DNA of 64,000 bases, taken from contig JAEWIF010000068.1 in the NCBI GenBank assembly GCA_023387335.1, positions 45,963-109,962 of the forward strand, given 5' to 3'. The stretch's first letter is position 1, and each line of letters opens with the position of its first letter. Made by a program: the position numbers and the translations under genes. The notes under the pieces were generated by a model that did no database searches, was not told the origin of the DNA, and saw only the letters and a program-made list of their open reading frames with translations. This document shows, in pieces, positions 50,424 to 58,725 of the stretch. The DNA is from Pseudomonadota bacterium. Lineage in GTDB: Bacteria > Pseudomonadota > Gammaproteobacteria > Burkholderiales > Burkholderiaceae_C.

Positions 50424-51110
50424 TCAGAGGCCGCGCGATTCCAGGCGCGCCGTGCCGCGGGGCGCGAGCAGCGTGGCGCAAAGGTTCGGCGAGCCCTCTT
50501 CGGCAGCGATGCCTTCGAGGCCGATCGCTTCCAGGGCTTGCCGCAGGCGGCCGGCCTGCGGATGAGTCAGTGCCAGCGACCGCAGCGTGAGCCCGGCATC
50601 CGGCATCGCGGAGACGGGATGGGCCGGACCCCACTGGATGAGCGTCGGCAGGCAGCCGTCGAACTGCCGCCGTCCGTCGGCGCGCACCGTGATCTGCCAT
50701 TGCAGCAGGCCGCGCGGCGTCATCCGCGAGGCTTCGACCACCTCGCCCATGTCCAGGCCCTGCCGGGCGAGCGCCGCCACGGCCGCGCGGACGTCCGGCA
50801 CGCGCGCCACCCAGTGCGCGAGGCGCGGGCCCTGCTCGCGGACGGTGGACTGCACGGCCGCATCGTCCATGTCGAACCACCGCCGCCGGCCGGCCTGCGC
50901 GCCCTCGGCCGCGGGGTTGCGCGCGATCACCTCGAGGTACGCAAGCGGATGGTCCACGCTGGCCAGCCGCAGCAGGCGGTTGTGCGTGCCCATCAGCGGA
51001 TGCTCGCCGCCCGGCCCGGGCGCGACGCCCAGGCTGCGCTCGCACCAGGCCGCGCCCTGCTCGAGCGTGTCCGCCAGCACCACCAGGTGGTCGATGCGGG
51101 CCTGGTCCAT
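50424..51110 (-). CDS. VOC/glyoxalase-like domain protein
   Basis: 228 residues beginning MDQARIDHLVVLADTLEQGA, the classic first strand and helix of a glyoxalase-like (Glyoxalase_3 type) domain; GEHPLMGTHNRLLRLA and LAYLEVIARNPAAEG follow. A second half has the weaker motif pair LAHWVARVPDVRAAVAAL and RRQFDGCLPTLIQWG. Metal ligands His8, His37-region and Glu are plausible. Function unknown. Its ATG shares a base with the PhzF stop (TGATG), making it the last gene of the coupled operon. Confidence 0.85.
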   Translation of the reverse strand: MDQARIDHLVVLADTLEQGAAWCERSLGVAPGPGGEHPLMGTHNRLLRLASVDHPLAYLEVIARNPAAEGAQAGRRRWFDMDDAAVQSTVREQGPRLAHWVARVPDVRAAVAALARQGLDMGEVVEASRMTPRGLLQWQITVRADGRRQFDGCLPTLIQWGPAHPVSAMPDAGLTLRSLALTHPQAGRLRQALEAIGLEGIAAEEGSPNLCATLLAPRGTARLESRGL

Positions 51111-51976
51111 CACAGCCGCACCCGGCCTTCGATGCAGCTGACCGAGTGGCCGCCGATCCAGATGTCGCCGGCGGCGTCGCGTTCCACGTGCACGCGGCCG
51201 GCCCGCCCGAGCGCCGTGCCCTGCGCGGCGACATAGCGATCGGGCGCGAGGCCGGCGCCGATGAGCCATTGCGCCAAGGCGGCGTTGAGGCTGCCGGTGA
51301 CCGGGTCCTCCACGGTGCCGTTGTTGCCGGGGAAGAAGGCACGGACCTCGAAGGCGCAGTGGTCCTGCGCGGGGCGCGGTGCGACCACGCCGACCTTGGC
51401 ATGCGGACCGGCCACGCCGACGAACAGGCCCGCGAGCACCGTACCGTCGGGCTTGAGGCCCAGCACCTGCTCGGCGCTGCGCAGCATCACGCCGCGCCAG
51501 CCCGGGCCGTTGTCGCACCAGGCATGGTCGACGATGTCGCCGCGCGGGATGCCCAGGCCGCGCGCGATGAGGGCCAGGTCGGCTTCGTCCAGCGGCCCGG
51601 ACCGGCGCAGCGGCGGCGCGGCGAAGGCGAGGCGTTCGCCGTCGCGGCGGATCTTCACGAGGCCTACGCCGCATTCCTGGACGATGTGCTCCGCCTTGGG
51701 CCGCCCGCCCGCCTGCAGCCAGGCGTGGCAGCTGCCCAGGGTCGGGTGCCCGGCGAACGGCAGCTCCTGGCTGGTGGTGAAGATGCGCACGCGGTAGTCG
51801 GCCTTCGGATCCTGCGGCGGCAGCAGGAAGGTCGCCTCGGACAGGTTGGTCCATCTGGTGAAGCCCTGCATCTCTTCGGTGGAAAGGCCGGTGCCGTCCA
51901 GCACCACGGCGACCGGATTGCCGAGGTAGGGCGTGGCGGTGAAGACGTCGACTTGCTGGAAGGCGCGAGGAGACAT
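51110..51976 (-). CDS. PhzF family isomerase/epimerase-fold protein
   Basis: 288 residues with the diaminopimelate-epimerase-like double fold. Seen: FQQVDVFTATPYLGNPVAVV, catalytic Glu47 in NLSEATFLLPP, ELPFAGHPTLGSCHAWL, and the second-domain FFPGNNGTVEDPVTGSLNAA with GHSVSCIEGRV at the end. PhzF itself isomerises a phenazine precursor; most relatives are of unknown substrate. Within this operon it follows the GST gene by 21 bases and is coupled to the VOC gene. A step in amino-acid-derived metabolite conversion is inferred from context. Confidence 0.9.
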   Translation of the reverse strand: MSPRAFQQVDVFTATPYLGNPVAVVLDGTGLSTEEMQGFTRWTNLSEATFLLPPQDPKADYRVRIFTTSQELPFAGHPTLGSCHAWLQAGGRPKAEHIVQECGVGLVKIRRDGERLAFAAPPLRRSGPLDEADLALIARGLGIPRGDIVDHAWCDNGPGWRGVMLRSAEQVLGLKPDGTVLAGLFVGVAGPHAKVGVVAPRPAQDHCAFEVRAFFPGNNGTVEDPVTGSLNAALAQWLIGAGLAPDRYVAAQGTALGRAGRVHVERDAAGDIWIGGHSVSCIEGRVRL

Positions 51977-51997
51977 GGCGTCGGTGCGGGAGAAGTT

Positions 51998-52618
51998 TCA
52001 GGAAAGGGGAAGGTCGAGCATGCCGCGCGCGGCCGGCAGCGCGAGCATGCGCCCGTACCAGGCATCGAGCCGGGGCCGGGCGCGCCGGACCAGCGGCAGG
52101 CCGCGCCACCGGTGCATCTCGCAGGCGATGGGCAGGTCGGCGATGGTGAGCTCGTCGCCGGCGATGAAGCGGCCGGACAGCTGCGACTCGAGCAGGTCCC
52201 ACAGCGGCTCGGTGGCGGCGACCGAGGCATCGACCAGGGCTTGGTTGCGCTCGGCAGGCGCGACGCGGATCAGCTGCACGAAGGCATCGCGCCCGGCCGG
52301 GTTGAGGGTGGTCTGCTGCCAGTCCATCCAGCGCTCGGCGCCGAAGCGCGCCTGCAGATCGCGCGGATACAGGCTGTCGTCTCCGTAACGCGCCGCCAGG
52401 TAACGCACGATCACGTTCGATTCCCACAGCTCGTAGCCGTCGTCATCGAGCAACGGCACCAGCGCGTTCGGGTTGCGGGCCAGGTACTCGGGCGTCCGCA
52501 CCACGCCGAAGGGGCCGCCGGCTTCGGTGCGCTCGAACGGCAGGCCGAGCAGCTGCAGCGTCAGCACCACCTTGCGAACGTTGATGGAGGACAGGCGCCC
52601 CCACAGCCGGATCGTCAT
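51998..52618 (-). CDS. Glutathione S-transferase family protein
   Basis: 206 residues: N-terminal thioredoxin-like domain MTIRLWGRLSSINVRKVVLT, RTPEYLARNPNALVPLLDDD, ELWESNVIVRYLAARYG and an all-helical C-terminal domain (ERWMDWQQTTLNPAGRDAFV, LDAWYGRMLALPAARGM). Ser/Asn near the start (SSINVRK) are placed as in beta/theta-type enzymes. Its ATG overlaps the aminotransferase stop (ATGA). A role in conjugating or isomerising a product of the operon is inferred. Confidence 0.92.
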   Translation of the reverse strand: MTIRLWGRLSSINVRKVVLTLQLLGLPFERTEAGGPFGVVRTPEYLARNPNALVPLLDDDGYELWESNVIVRYLAARYGDDSLYPRDLQARFGAERWMDWQQTTLNPAGRDAFVQLIRVAPAERNQALVDASVAATEPLWDLLESQLSGRFIAGDELTIADLPIACEMHRWRGLPLVRRARPRLDAWYGRMLALPAARGMLDLPLS

Positions 52619-53820
52619 GGCCGTGCACCCATCTCGCGGATGGCGCGCGCCAGCGCCGCGATGCCGGTGTCGATCTGTTCCGCCGTCGCCGTGACGAACG
52701 ACAGCCGCAGCGTGCGCAGCGCCTCGGGATCGTCTTCGGCACCCGCGTAGAACGCCGCGCCGGGCACGAAGGCCACGCCGGACTCCACGGCGCGCGGCAG
52801 CAGGTCGAGCGCGCTCACGCCGCGCGGCAGCCGCGCCCACAGGAACATGCCGCCCTGCGGGCTGTTCCACTCCACGTCCAGGCCTTTCATCTCGCGCGAG
52901 AGCGCGGCCAGCATGGCGTCGCGCTGCGAGCGGTAGAGGGCGCGGATGCGCGGCAGGTGGCGCTCGAGGAAGTCGCCCTCGATCACGCGCGCCGCCATGC
53001 GCTGGTTGAAGCTGGGGCTGTGCAGGTCCGCAGCCTGCTTGGCCTGCAGCAGCTTGGGATAGAGGTCGGCGGGCGCGACCAGGAAACCCAGGCGCAGGCC
53101 GGGCGCCAGCACCTTGGAGAACGAGCCCAGGTAGATGCTGCCTTCCGGGTTGCGGGCGGTCAGCGGCGCGGCCGGCGGCTGGTCGAACCACAGGTCGCCG
53201 TACGGGTTGTCCTCGACGATCGGCAGGCCCAGGCGCGCCGCGGTCTCGGCCACGGCGGCGCGGCGCGATTCGCTCATGGTGCGGCCGGTCGGGTTCTGGA
53301 AATTGGGCAGCAGGTAGAGGAAGCGCGCGCCGGCGGCCTGGGCCTGCAGGTCGTCGACCATGACGCCGTGGTCGTCGCTGCGCACGCCCACCACCTCGGG
53401 CTCCATCGGCATGAAGGCCTGCAGCGCGCCCAGGTAGGTGGGCGTCTCCACCAGGATGCGCGAGCCGCTGTCGATCAGCACCTTGGCCACCAGGTCCAGG
53501 CCCTGCTGCGAACCGGTGGTGATCAGCACCTGCGCGGGATCGACCTTCCACGGCAGCGAGGCCGCGACCTTCTCGCGCAGCGGGGCGAAGCCTTCGCTGG
53601 CCGCGTACTGCAGCGCGGCGGGGCCGTCTTCGCGCAGCACCTGCTGGCAGGCGGCGGCGAACTCGGTGACCGGGAAGGTGGCCGGCGAGGGCAGGCCGCC
53701 GGCGAAGCTGATGATGCCGGGGCGCTCGGTGACCTTGAGGATCTCGCGGATCACGGACGGATTCATGCGGGCGGCGCGGCGCGCCAGGGTCCACGGGCGG
53801 GGCAGGTCGTTGGGTTTCAT
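52615..53820 (-). CDS. PLP-dependent aminotransferase (class I/II, AadAT/LysN-like)
   Basis: 401 residues. Motifs: SFAGGLPSPATFPVTEFAAA, ALQYAASEGFAPLREKVA, LITTGSQQGLDLVAKVLIDS, LYLLPNFQNPTGRTMSESRR, EDNPYGDLWFDQ, Schiff-base Lys236 in LGSFSKVLAPGLRLGF and LRLSFVTATAEQI. This set matches the 2-aminoadipate/alpha-amino-acid aminotransferase branch related to MocR proteins but without an HTH. It overlaps both neighbours by ATGA. It probably deaminates the amino acid that the adjacent MocR regulator senses. Confidence 0.93.
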   Translation of the reverse strand: MKPNDLPRPWTLARRAARMNPSVIREILKVTERPGIISFAGGLPSPATFPVTEFAAACQQVLREDGPAALQYAASEGFAPLREKVAASLPWKVDPAQVLITTGSQQGLDLVAKVLIDSGSRILVETPTYLGALQAFMPMEPEVVGVRSDDHGVMVDDLQAQAAGARFLYLLPNFQNPTGRTMSESRRAAVAETAARLGLPIVEDNPYGDLWFDQPPAAPLTARNPEGSIYLGSFSKVLAPGLRLGFLVAPADLYPKLLQAKQAADLHSPSFNQRMAARVIEGDFLERHLPRIRALYRSQRDAMLAALSREMKGLDVEWNSPQGGMFLWARLPRGVSALDLLPRAVESGVAFVPGAAFYAGAEDDPEALRTLRLSFVTATAEQIDTGIAALARAIREMGARP

Positions 53821-54725
53821 GCGGCGGTCTCCTGGGAAATCTTGGGGCGCACCGGCATCCGCTTGCCGATGAACACGGTGGCGATCACGGCGAGCGCGAA
53901 AGCGAGGGTGGTGGCGTCCAGCGCCTCGCCGAGCAGCGGGACCGCGAACACCATGCTGAGGAAAGGCTGGACCAGTTGCACCTGGCTCACGCGCACCGTG
54001 CCGCCGAGGGCCAGGCCACGGTACCAGGCGAAGAAGCCCAGCCACATCGAGAACACCGCCACGTAGCCGAAGGCCCACCAGGCGGAGGTCGCCACCGGCG
54101 CGGCCGGACGGGTGATCCAGGCGGCCGGCAGCGTGAGCGGCAGCGCGATCACCAGCGCCCAGCAGATCACGTGCTCGGCGCGCAGGTGCTGCGACAGGCG
54201 CGCGCCCCACGCGTAGCCGACGGCGGCGCAGGCCATCGCGGCCAGCAACAGGACGTCGGCCGCGTGCAGCGTCATGCCGCCGCCCTTCATCAGGGCGAAG
54301 CCGACCACCAGCGCGCTGCCTAGCGCGGCGCAACTCCAGAAGCCGGCGCTGGGACGCTGGCGGTGCAGCCAGGCGCCGACGGCGGCGGTGGCCAGCGGCA
54401 GCACGCCCACGATCACGCTGGCGTGCACCGCCTGCACGTAGCGCATGGCGACCGAGGTGAAGAGCGGGAAGCCGAACACCACGCCGGCGGAGGTGATGGC
54501 CAGCGCGGGCCAGTCGCGGCGGTCGGGCAGCGGCGCGCGGGTGGCGACGAGGAACACCGCCGACAGCGCGGCAGCGACCACCGCGCGGCCGAGCGCGATG
54601 AACACGCCGGACATCTGCGGCGCCTCGGGCGTGCCGACGGCCAGCCGGGTCATCGGCAGCGTGAGCGCGAAGATGGCCACGCCCACGAAGCCGAGCCAGA
54701 GGCCGCGCCTGTCCTGCGGCGTCAT
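53817..54725 (-). CDS. EamA/DMT-superfamily transporter
   Basis: 302 residues, about ten hydrophobic helices in two EamA repeats: GLWLGFVGVAIFALTLPMTR, VFIALGRAVVAAALSAVFLV, AVHASVIVGVLPLATAAVGA; then WWAFGYVAVFSMWLGFFAWY, GTVRVSQVQLVQPFLSMVFA and LGEALDATTLAFALAVIATV. Drug/metabolite exporter family; many members export amino acids or their analogues. It starts in the LysE stop (ATGA) and its own stop overlaps the aminotransferase start. Confidence 0.9.
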   Translation of the reverse strand: MTPQDRRGLWLGFVGVAIFALTLPMTRLAVGTPEAPQMSGVFIALGRAVVAAALSAVFLVATRAPLPDRRDWPALAITSAGVVFGFPLFTSVAMRYVQAVHASVIVGVLPLATAAVGAWLHRQRPSAGFWSCAALGSALVVGFALMKGGGMTLHAADVLLLAAMACAAVGYAWGARLSQHLRAEHVICWALVIALPLTLPAAWITRPAAPVATSAWWAFGYVAVFSMWLGFFAWYRGLALGGTVRVSQVQLVQPFLSMVFAVPLLGEALDATTLAFALAVIATVFIGKRMPVRPKISQETAA

Positions 54726-55336
54726 GCGCGCACCATCCAGACGGCGGTGGCGAGCAGCACCAGCGCGAGGAAACGGTTGAACCAGAGCAGCCGTCGGCCT
54801 TGCGCGAGCCACCCGCGCAGCAGCGAGCCGGCCAGCGCGTAGGCGAAGTTGCTGGTGAAGGCGAAGCCCATCATCACCAGGCAGATGATGGCCAGCCGCT
54901 CGCCCGGGTTGGCCGCGGGCTGCCCGCCGGCGTTGACCACCCAGCCGGCGCTGAGCGTGAGCGCCAGCAGCCAGGCCTTGATATTGACGAACTGCAGGCC
55001 TACGCCCTGCGCGAAGCCGACGTCCAGGCGGTCGGCGTCCGCCTCGCCCAGCCGGCCGGAGCCGGACAGCTTCCAGGCCAGCCACACGAGATAGGCCGCG
55101 CCGCCCCACTGGATGGCGGTGCGCAGCACGGGCATGCCGGTGACCAGCGCGCCCACGCCCAGGCCGCAGGCCAGCATCAGCAAAGTCCAGCCGGTGGGCA
55201 CGGCCAGGCAGAAGCGCAGCGTGCGGCGCAGGCCGTGGTTGGCGGCCATGGCCGTGGACAGCGTGGTGTTGGGGCCCGGCGAGAAGCTCATGGCGGTGCA
55301 GAACGCCAGCAGCGCCGTGAGTTCGGCGGCGCTCAT
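54722..55336 (-). CDS. LysE/RhtB family amino-acid exporter
   Basis: 204 residues with five to six helices. LLAFCTAMSFSPGPNTTLST is the signature SPGPN segment of LysE/RhtB; GLRRTLRFCLAVPTGWTLLM and LGVGALVTGMPVLRTAIQWG, then AYLVWLAWKLSGSGR and FVNIKAWLLALTLSAGW follow. First gene of the coupled run, starting 50 bases from the first operator half-site. Export of an amino acid when its pool is high would fit MocR control. No Shine-Dalgarno better than GAG is seen. Confidence 0.92.
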   Translation of the reverse strand: MSAAELTALLAFCTAMSFSPGPNTTLSTAMAANHGLRRTLRFCLAVPTGWTLLMLACGLGVGALVTGMPVLRTAIQWGGAAYLVWLAWKLSGSGRLGEADADRLDVGFAQGVGLQFVNIKAWLLALTLSAGWVVNAGGQPAANPGERLAIICLVMMGFAFTSNFAYALAGSLLRGWLAQGRRLLWFNRFLALVLLATAVWMVRA

Positions 55337-55385
55337 CGCGAGAGGTCCGGTTGCGGTTGCATGCGGGCCACTGTAAGCTCCGTCG

Positions 55386-55452
55386 CCAGTACACCACCAG
55401 TACAGATGGCCGGGTCAGATGGACATCTGTACTGGTTCGCCGGCCAATACAG
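55386..55452. promoter_or_regulatory. MocR-type operator region: inverted repeat plus half-sites
   Basis: CCAGTACA at 55386-55393, CCAGTACAGATG at 55397-55408, its exact reverse complement CATCTGTACTGG at 55424-55435, and CCAATACAG at 55444-55452. Two direct copies are 11 bases apart (one helical turn) and a perfect 12-bp inverted repeat has a 15-base spacer. The cluster lies between the divergent LysE and MocR starts, the expected place for an autoregulating MocR protein that controls its neighbour. Confidence 0.75.
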
Positions 55453-55465
55453 GGACTTGTTGCCC

Positions 55466-56926
55466 ATGCTGATGAAATCCTCCTCGCAGTCGCTCACCGA
55501 GCAGCTGTCCGGCCGCTTCGCGCAGCGGATCCGCGACCGGCTGCTGGCGCCGGGCGCGCGGCTGCCTTCCGTTCGCCAGTGCGCGCAGCAGCAGGGCGTG
55601 AGCCCGTCCACCGTGGTGGCCGCCTACGACCAACTGCTGGCGCAGGGGCTGGTGGAGGCGCGCAAGAACCGCGGCTTCTTCGTGCGCGAGCTGGCGCAGC
55701 GGCAGGAGCCGTCGCAGCCGGCGCCGCCGCAGCGCAACGGCCGCGAGCCCGTGAGCAGTCCCGGCGCCTGGGCCACGGCCACCGGCTTCGCGACGCGGCC
55801 CAACGCACCGATCGACGCCGGGACCCTGATCCGCGGCATGTTCCACAAGGTGAGCCCCAAGCCGCAGCCGGGCATGGGCGTGTTCCCGCCCGAGTGGCTG
55901 GAATCGACCTTCATGCCGGCGGCGGTGCGCAAGGTGACGAGCACGCGGGCGCTGCAGGCGTTCTCGCTGCAGTACGGCGAGCCGATGGGCGATTCGTCGC
56001 TGCGGAAGGCGCTTTCGAAGAAGCTGGCCACGCTGAACGTGCCGGCCGCGCCCGACCAGATCATCACCACCGTGGGCGCGACGCATGCGCTGGACATGGT
56101 CAGCCGCACGCTGCTGCGGCCCGGCGACCCGGTGATGGTCGAAGAGCCCGGCTGGGCGGTGGAATTCGCGCGGCTCACCGCGCTGGGCATGCGCTTGCTG
56201 CCGGTGCCGCGGCGCGCCGACGGCCCCGACCTGGACGTGATGGCCCGCTACTGCGAGGCGCACCGGCCCAAGCTGTACGTCAGCGTGAGCGTGCTGCACA
56301 ACCCGACCGGCTACTGCCTGTCGCCGGGCGCGGCGCACCGGGTGCTGCAGCTGGCGAGCCGGTACGACTTCCACATCGTCGAGGACGACACCTACAGCCA
56401 CATCGGTCCCGAACACGCGACGCGCCTGTGCGCGCTGGACGGCCTGCAGCGCACCATCCACGTCAGCGGCTTCGCCAAGATCCTGGCGCCGAACTGGCGG
56501 GTCGGCTTCCTGGCGGCGCATCCCTCGCTGATCGAGCGGCTGCTGGACACCAAGCTGCTGTCGACGCTGACCACGCCCGCGCTGCTGGAACGCGCGCTGG
56601 CGCTGTGCATCGAGCAGGGCCAGCTGCGCCGCCACGCCGAGCGCATCCGCACCCGGCTGGACGCGGCGCGCAGCCGCAGCGTGAAGCTGGCGATCAACGC
56701 GGGCTGCCGCTTCGCCGCGGAACCGGCCGGCCTGTTCGGCTGGGTCGACACCGGCGTGGACACCGATGCGCTGGCGCAGCGGATGCTGGACGAGGGCTAC
56801 CTGCTCGCGCCGGGCGCGCTGTTCCATGCCGAGCGCAAGCCGGGCACGCTGATGCGGATCAACTTCGCGAGCACGCAGGACGCGGCGTTCTGGAAGAAGT
56901 ACTCGGAGATGGTGCGCCGCATGTAG
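55466..56926 (+). CDS. MocR-type GntR/aminotransferase transcriptional regulator
   Basis: 486 residues. N-terminal GntR winged helix (about 5-75: LTEQLSGRFAQRIRDRLLAP, GARLPSVRQCAQQQGVSPST, VVAAYDQLLAQGLVEARKNR) joined by a Pro-rich linker to a fold-type I aminotransferase domain: QYGEPMGDSSLRKALSKKL, TVGATHALDMVSRTLLRPG, VLHNPTGYCLSPGAAHRVLQ, IVEDDTYSHIG, PLP Lys338 in VSGFAKILAPNWRVGF. Members use PLP plus an amino acid to switch DNA binding. ATG at 55466 has AGGGA upstream; an in-frame start at 55408 would lie in the operator. Controls the divergent LysE operon by inference. Confidence 0.9.
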   Translation: MLMKSSSQSLTEQLSGRFAQRIRDRLLAPGARLPSVRQCAQQQGVSPSTVVAAYDQLLAQGLVEARKNRGFFVRELAQRQEPSQPAPPQRNGREPVSSPGAWATATGFATRPNAPIDAGTLIRGMFHKVSPKPQPGMGVFPPEWLESTFMPAAVRKVTSTRALQAFSLQYGEPMGDSSLRKALSKKLATLNVPAAPDQIITTVGATHALDMVSRTLLRPGDPVMVEEPGWAVEFARLTALGMRLLPVPRRADGPDLDVMARYCEAHRPKLYVSVSVLHNPTGYCLSPGAAHRVLQLASRYDFHIVEDDTYSHIGPEHATRLCALDGLQRTIHVSGFAKILAPNWRVGFLAAHPSLIERLLDTKLLSTLTTPALLERALALCIEQGQLRRHAERIRTRLDAARSRSVKLAINAGCRFAAEPAGLFGWVDTGVDTDALAQRMLDEGYLLAPGALFHAERKPGTLMRINFASTQDAAFWKKYSEMVRRM

Positions 56927-56938
56927 GCGGCGCCGCGG

Positions 56939-58642
56939 TCACAGCATCTCGTCGGGCGCGATCGGCGCGAGCAGGTTCACCAGCGCGCGCAGCTTGAGCG
57001 GTGCCTCGGGCTCGCTGGTGGCGTCCTTGAAGGGCGCGCCGGGCGGCGCGCGCCAGCGCAGGTCGCCGCCCTCTGCCAGCTCCACCCGGTAGGCGCCGCG
57101 CGCGAAGGTGCTCTCTATCAGCCCGGCGCACGCCTGGGCCAGCGCCGGGCCGCGGATGACGAGCGCGACCTCGCTGTTCTTGCGCTGCGAGCGCAGGTCC
57201 AGGTTCATCGAGCCGATCACCGAGAGGTGGCGGTCGATGATCACCGCCTTGGAATGCAGGCTGGCGCGCGAGCTGCCGCTCTTGGAACCGCCGGCCGTGC
57301 TGCCCAGGCTGACGCCGCTGCCGCCGCTCTTGCGCGACGAGCCCGAGTTCTCCAGCCCGGCCGAGGCCGGATCGGCGCGCATCTCGTACAGCTCCACGCC
57401 CATGGCCAGCAAGTCGCGCCGATAACGTCGGTAGCCCGCGTGGGCGGCGGGGGCGTCGTTGGACGCCAGCGAGTTGGTGAGCACGCGGACGGCGATGCCG
57501 CGGCGCCGCAGCTCGGCGAACTCCTTCATCATGGCCTCGCCGGGCACGAAGTACGGCGAGACGATCAGCAGCTCGCGCTGCGCCTGCCGCATCAGCTGCA
57601 GGAGGCCGTCGACCACGGTTTCGCCGGCATTGGCTTCCTCGTCGCCCGGACCGATCTTGCCGGGCTTGTCCGCCAGCAGCAGCGAAGGCGCCCAGGTGAG
57701 CGGCACGCGCTGCAGGTCCATGGGCGGGCGCTCGGCCGAGACGACTTCGGTGGCCGTGACGTTGGGCAGCACCGTGCTTTTCGCAGGCGAAAGGGTGGGT
57801 TGCTGCGCCGACGCCGGCGCGCTCGCCGGATCGGCCGCCTTCGGCACGTCCTTGCGCAGCCGCTCCAGGTCCTTCGCCTCGAGCAGCGCCTGCACCGGAT
57901 AGGCCAGCTCGTCGTTCCAGTAGCGGTCGAAGCTGGCCGACATGTTGCGCACGATGCGCCCGCCGGCCAGCACGTCCAGGTCGACGAAGTTGCTCTTGTC
58001 GTCGTCGCCGAAGTAGGCGTCGCCGAGGTTGCGGCCGCCGGTGATGCCCCAGGCGTTGTCGGCGATGAACAGCTTGTTGTGCATGCGCTTCTGCATGCCT
58101 TCGACGTCGTGCAGCGAGCCCAGCACGCGGGTCACGAGCGAGCCGCGCGAACCGGGCACCGGGTTGAACAGGCGCAGCTCGATGCCGGGCTCGAAGGCGA
58201 GGCGCAGCACCTGCGCGTCCTCGCCCACGGTGTTGAAGTCGTCCAGCAGGATGCGCACGCGCACGCCGCGGCGCGCCGCCGCCCGGATGCGTTCCATCAG
58301 CACGGCGGTGCTGGCGTCCGCGTGGATCGCGTAGTACTGCAGGTCGAGGCTGCGCTGGGCGCGGTCGATCAGCGCCAGGCGGCTGGTGAAGGCGGCGTCC
58401 ACGCTGTCCAGCAGCATGAAGCCGGAGTCGCTGCGGGCGCGCGCCTGGGTGCGGCGGGCCTGGACCAGGCGGCCCAGGACGGTCTCGTCGGGGGCGTCGA
58501 AGGCCTGCGACGGCGTGCGTTGCACGTTGGCCGGCAGGCTGGCGCAACCGGCGGCCCAGGTGGACAGCGTGAGCAGGACCAGCAGGCGCCACAACCAGCC
58601 CAGGCCCCGGCCGGGAGAACGGAATGCGAGCGACGCGTACAT
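56939..58642 (-). CDS. Phospholipase-D superfamily (cardiolipin-synthase-like) lipoprotein
   Basis: 567 residues. Membrane-anchoring signal WLWRLLVLLTLSTWAAGCAS with a lipobox AAGC. Two HKD motifs: MHNKLFIADNAWGITGGRN and LHSKAVIIDRHLSVIGSMN, each with the trailing Gly-Gly or Gly-Ser-Met-Asn. A long low-complexity insert (about 250-330) and a Gly/Ser linker (GSSRKSGGSGVSLGS) precede the second motif. Similar proteins include ClsC-like and secreted PLD effectors. No opdA or ymdB-like partner is adjacent. A TACAGT hexamer ends 9 bases before the ATG. It converges on the MocR gene with 12 bases between stops. Confidence 0.9.
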   Translation of the reverse strand: MYASLAFRSPGRGLGWLWRLLVLLTLSTWAAGCASLPANVQRTPSQAFDAPDETVLGRLVQARRTQARARSDSGFMLLDSVDAAFTSRLALIDRAQRSLDLQYYAIHADASTAVLMERIRAAARRGVRVRILLDDFNTVGEDAQVLRLAFEPGIELRLFNPVPGSRGSLVTRVLGSLHDVEGMQKRMHNKLFIADNAWGITGGRNLGDAYFGDDDKSNFVDLDVLAGGRIVRNMSASFDRYWNDELAYPVQALLEAKDLERLRKDVPKAADPASAPASAQQPTLSPAKSTVLPNVTATEVVSAERPPMDLQRVPLTWAPSLLLADKPGKIGPGDEEANAGETVVDGLLQLMRQAQRELLIVSPYFVPGEAMMKEFAELRRRGIAVRVLTNSLASNDAPAAHAGYRRYRRDLLAMGVELYEMRADPASAGLENSGSSRKSGGSGVSLGSTAGGSKSGSSRASLHSKAVIIDRHLSVIGSMNLDLRSQRKNSEVALVIRGPALAQACAGLIESTFARGAYRVELAEGGDLRWRAPPGAPFKDATSEPEAPLKLRALVNLLAPIAPDEML

Positions 58643-58651
58643 GGCCAGGCC

Positions 58652-58657
58652 ACTGTA
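58652..58657 (-). promoter_or_regulatory. Candidate -10 TACAGT within a small palindrome before the PLD gene
   Basis: Minus-strand TACAGT ends 9 bases before the ATG at 58642 and lies in the dyad GGCCAC-TGTA-GTGGCC (58648-58663), so a repressor could block it. No ribosome binding site. Confidence 0.35.
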
Positions 58658-58725
58658 GTGGCCGGCTCAGGTGCGTGGGGGTCGGCGCAGGTCAGCGGTA
58701 GCCGCCAGTTGGCGACGGCCAAGCC

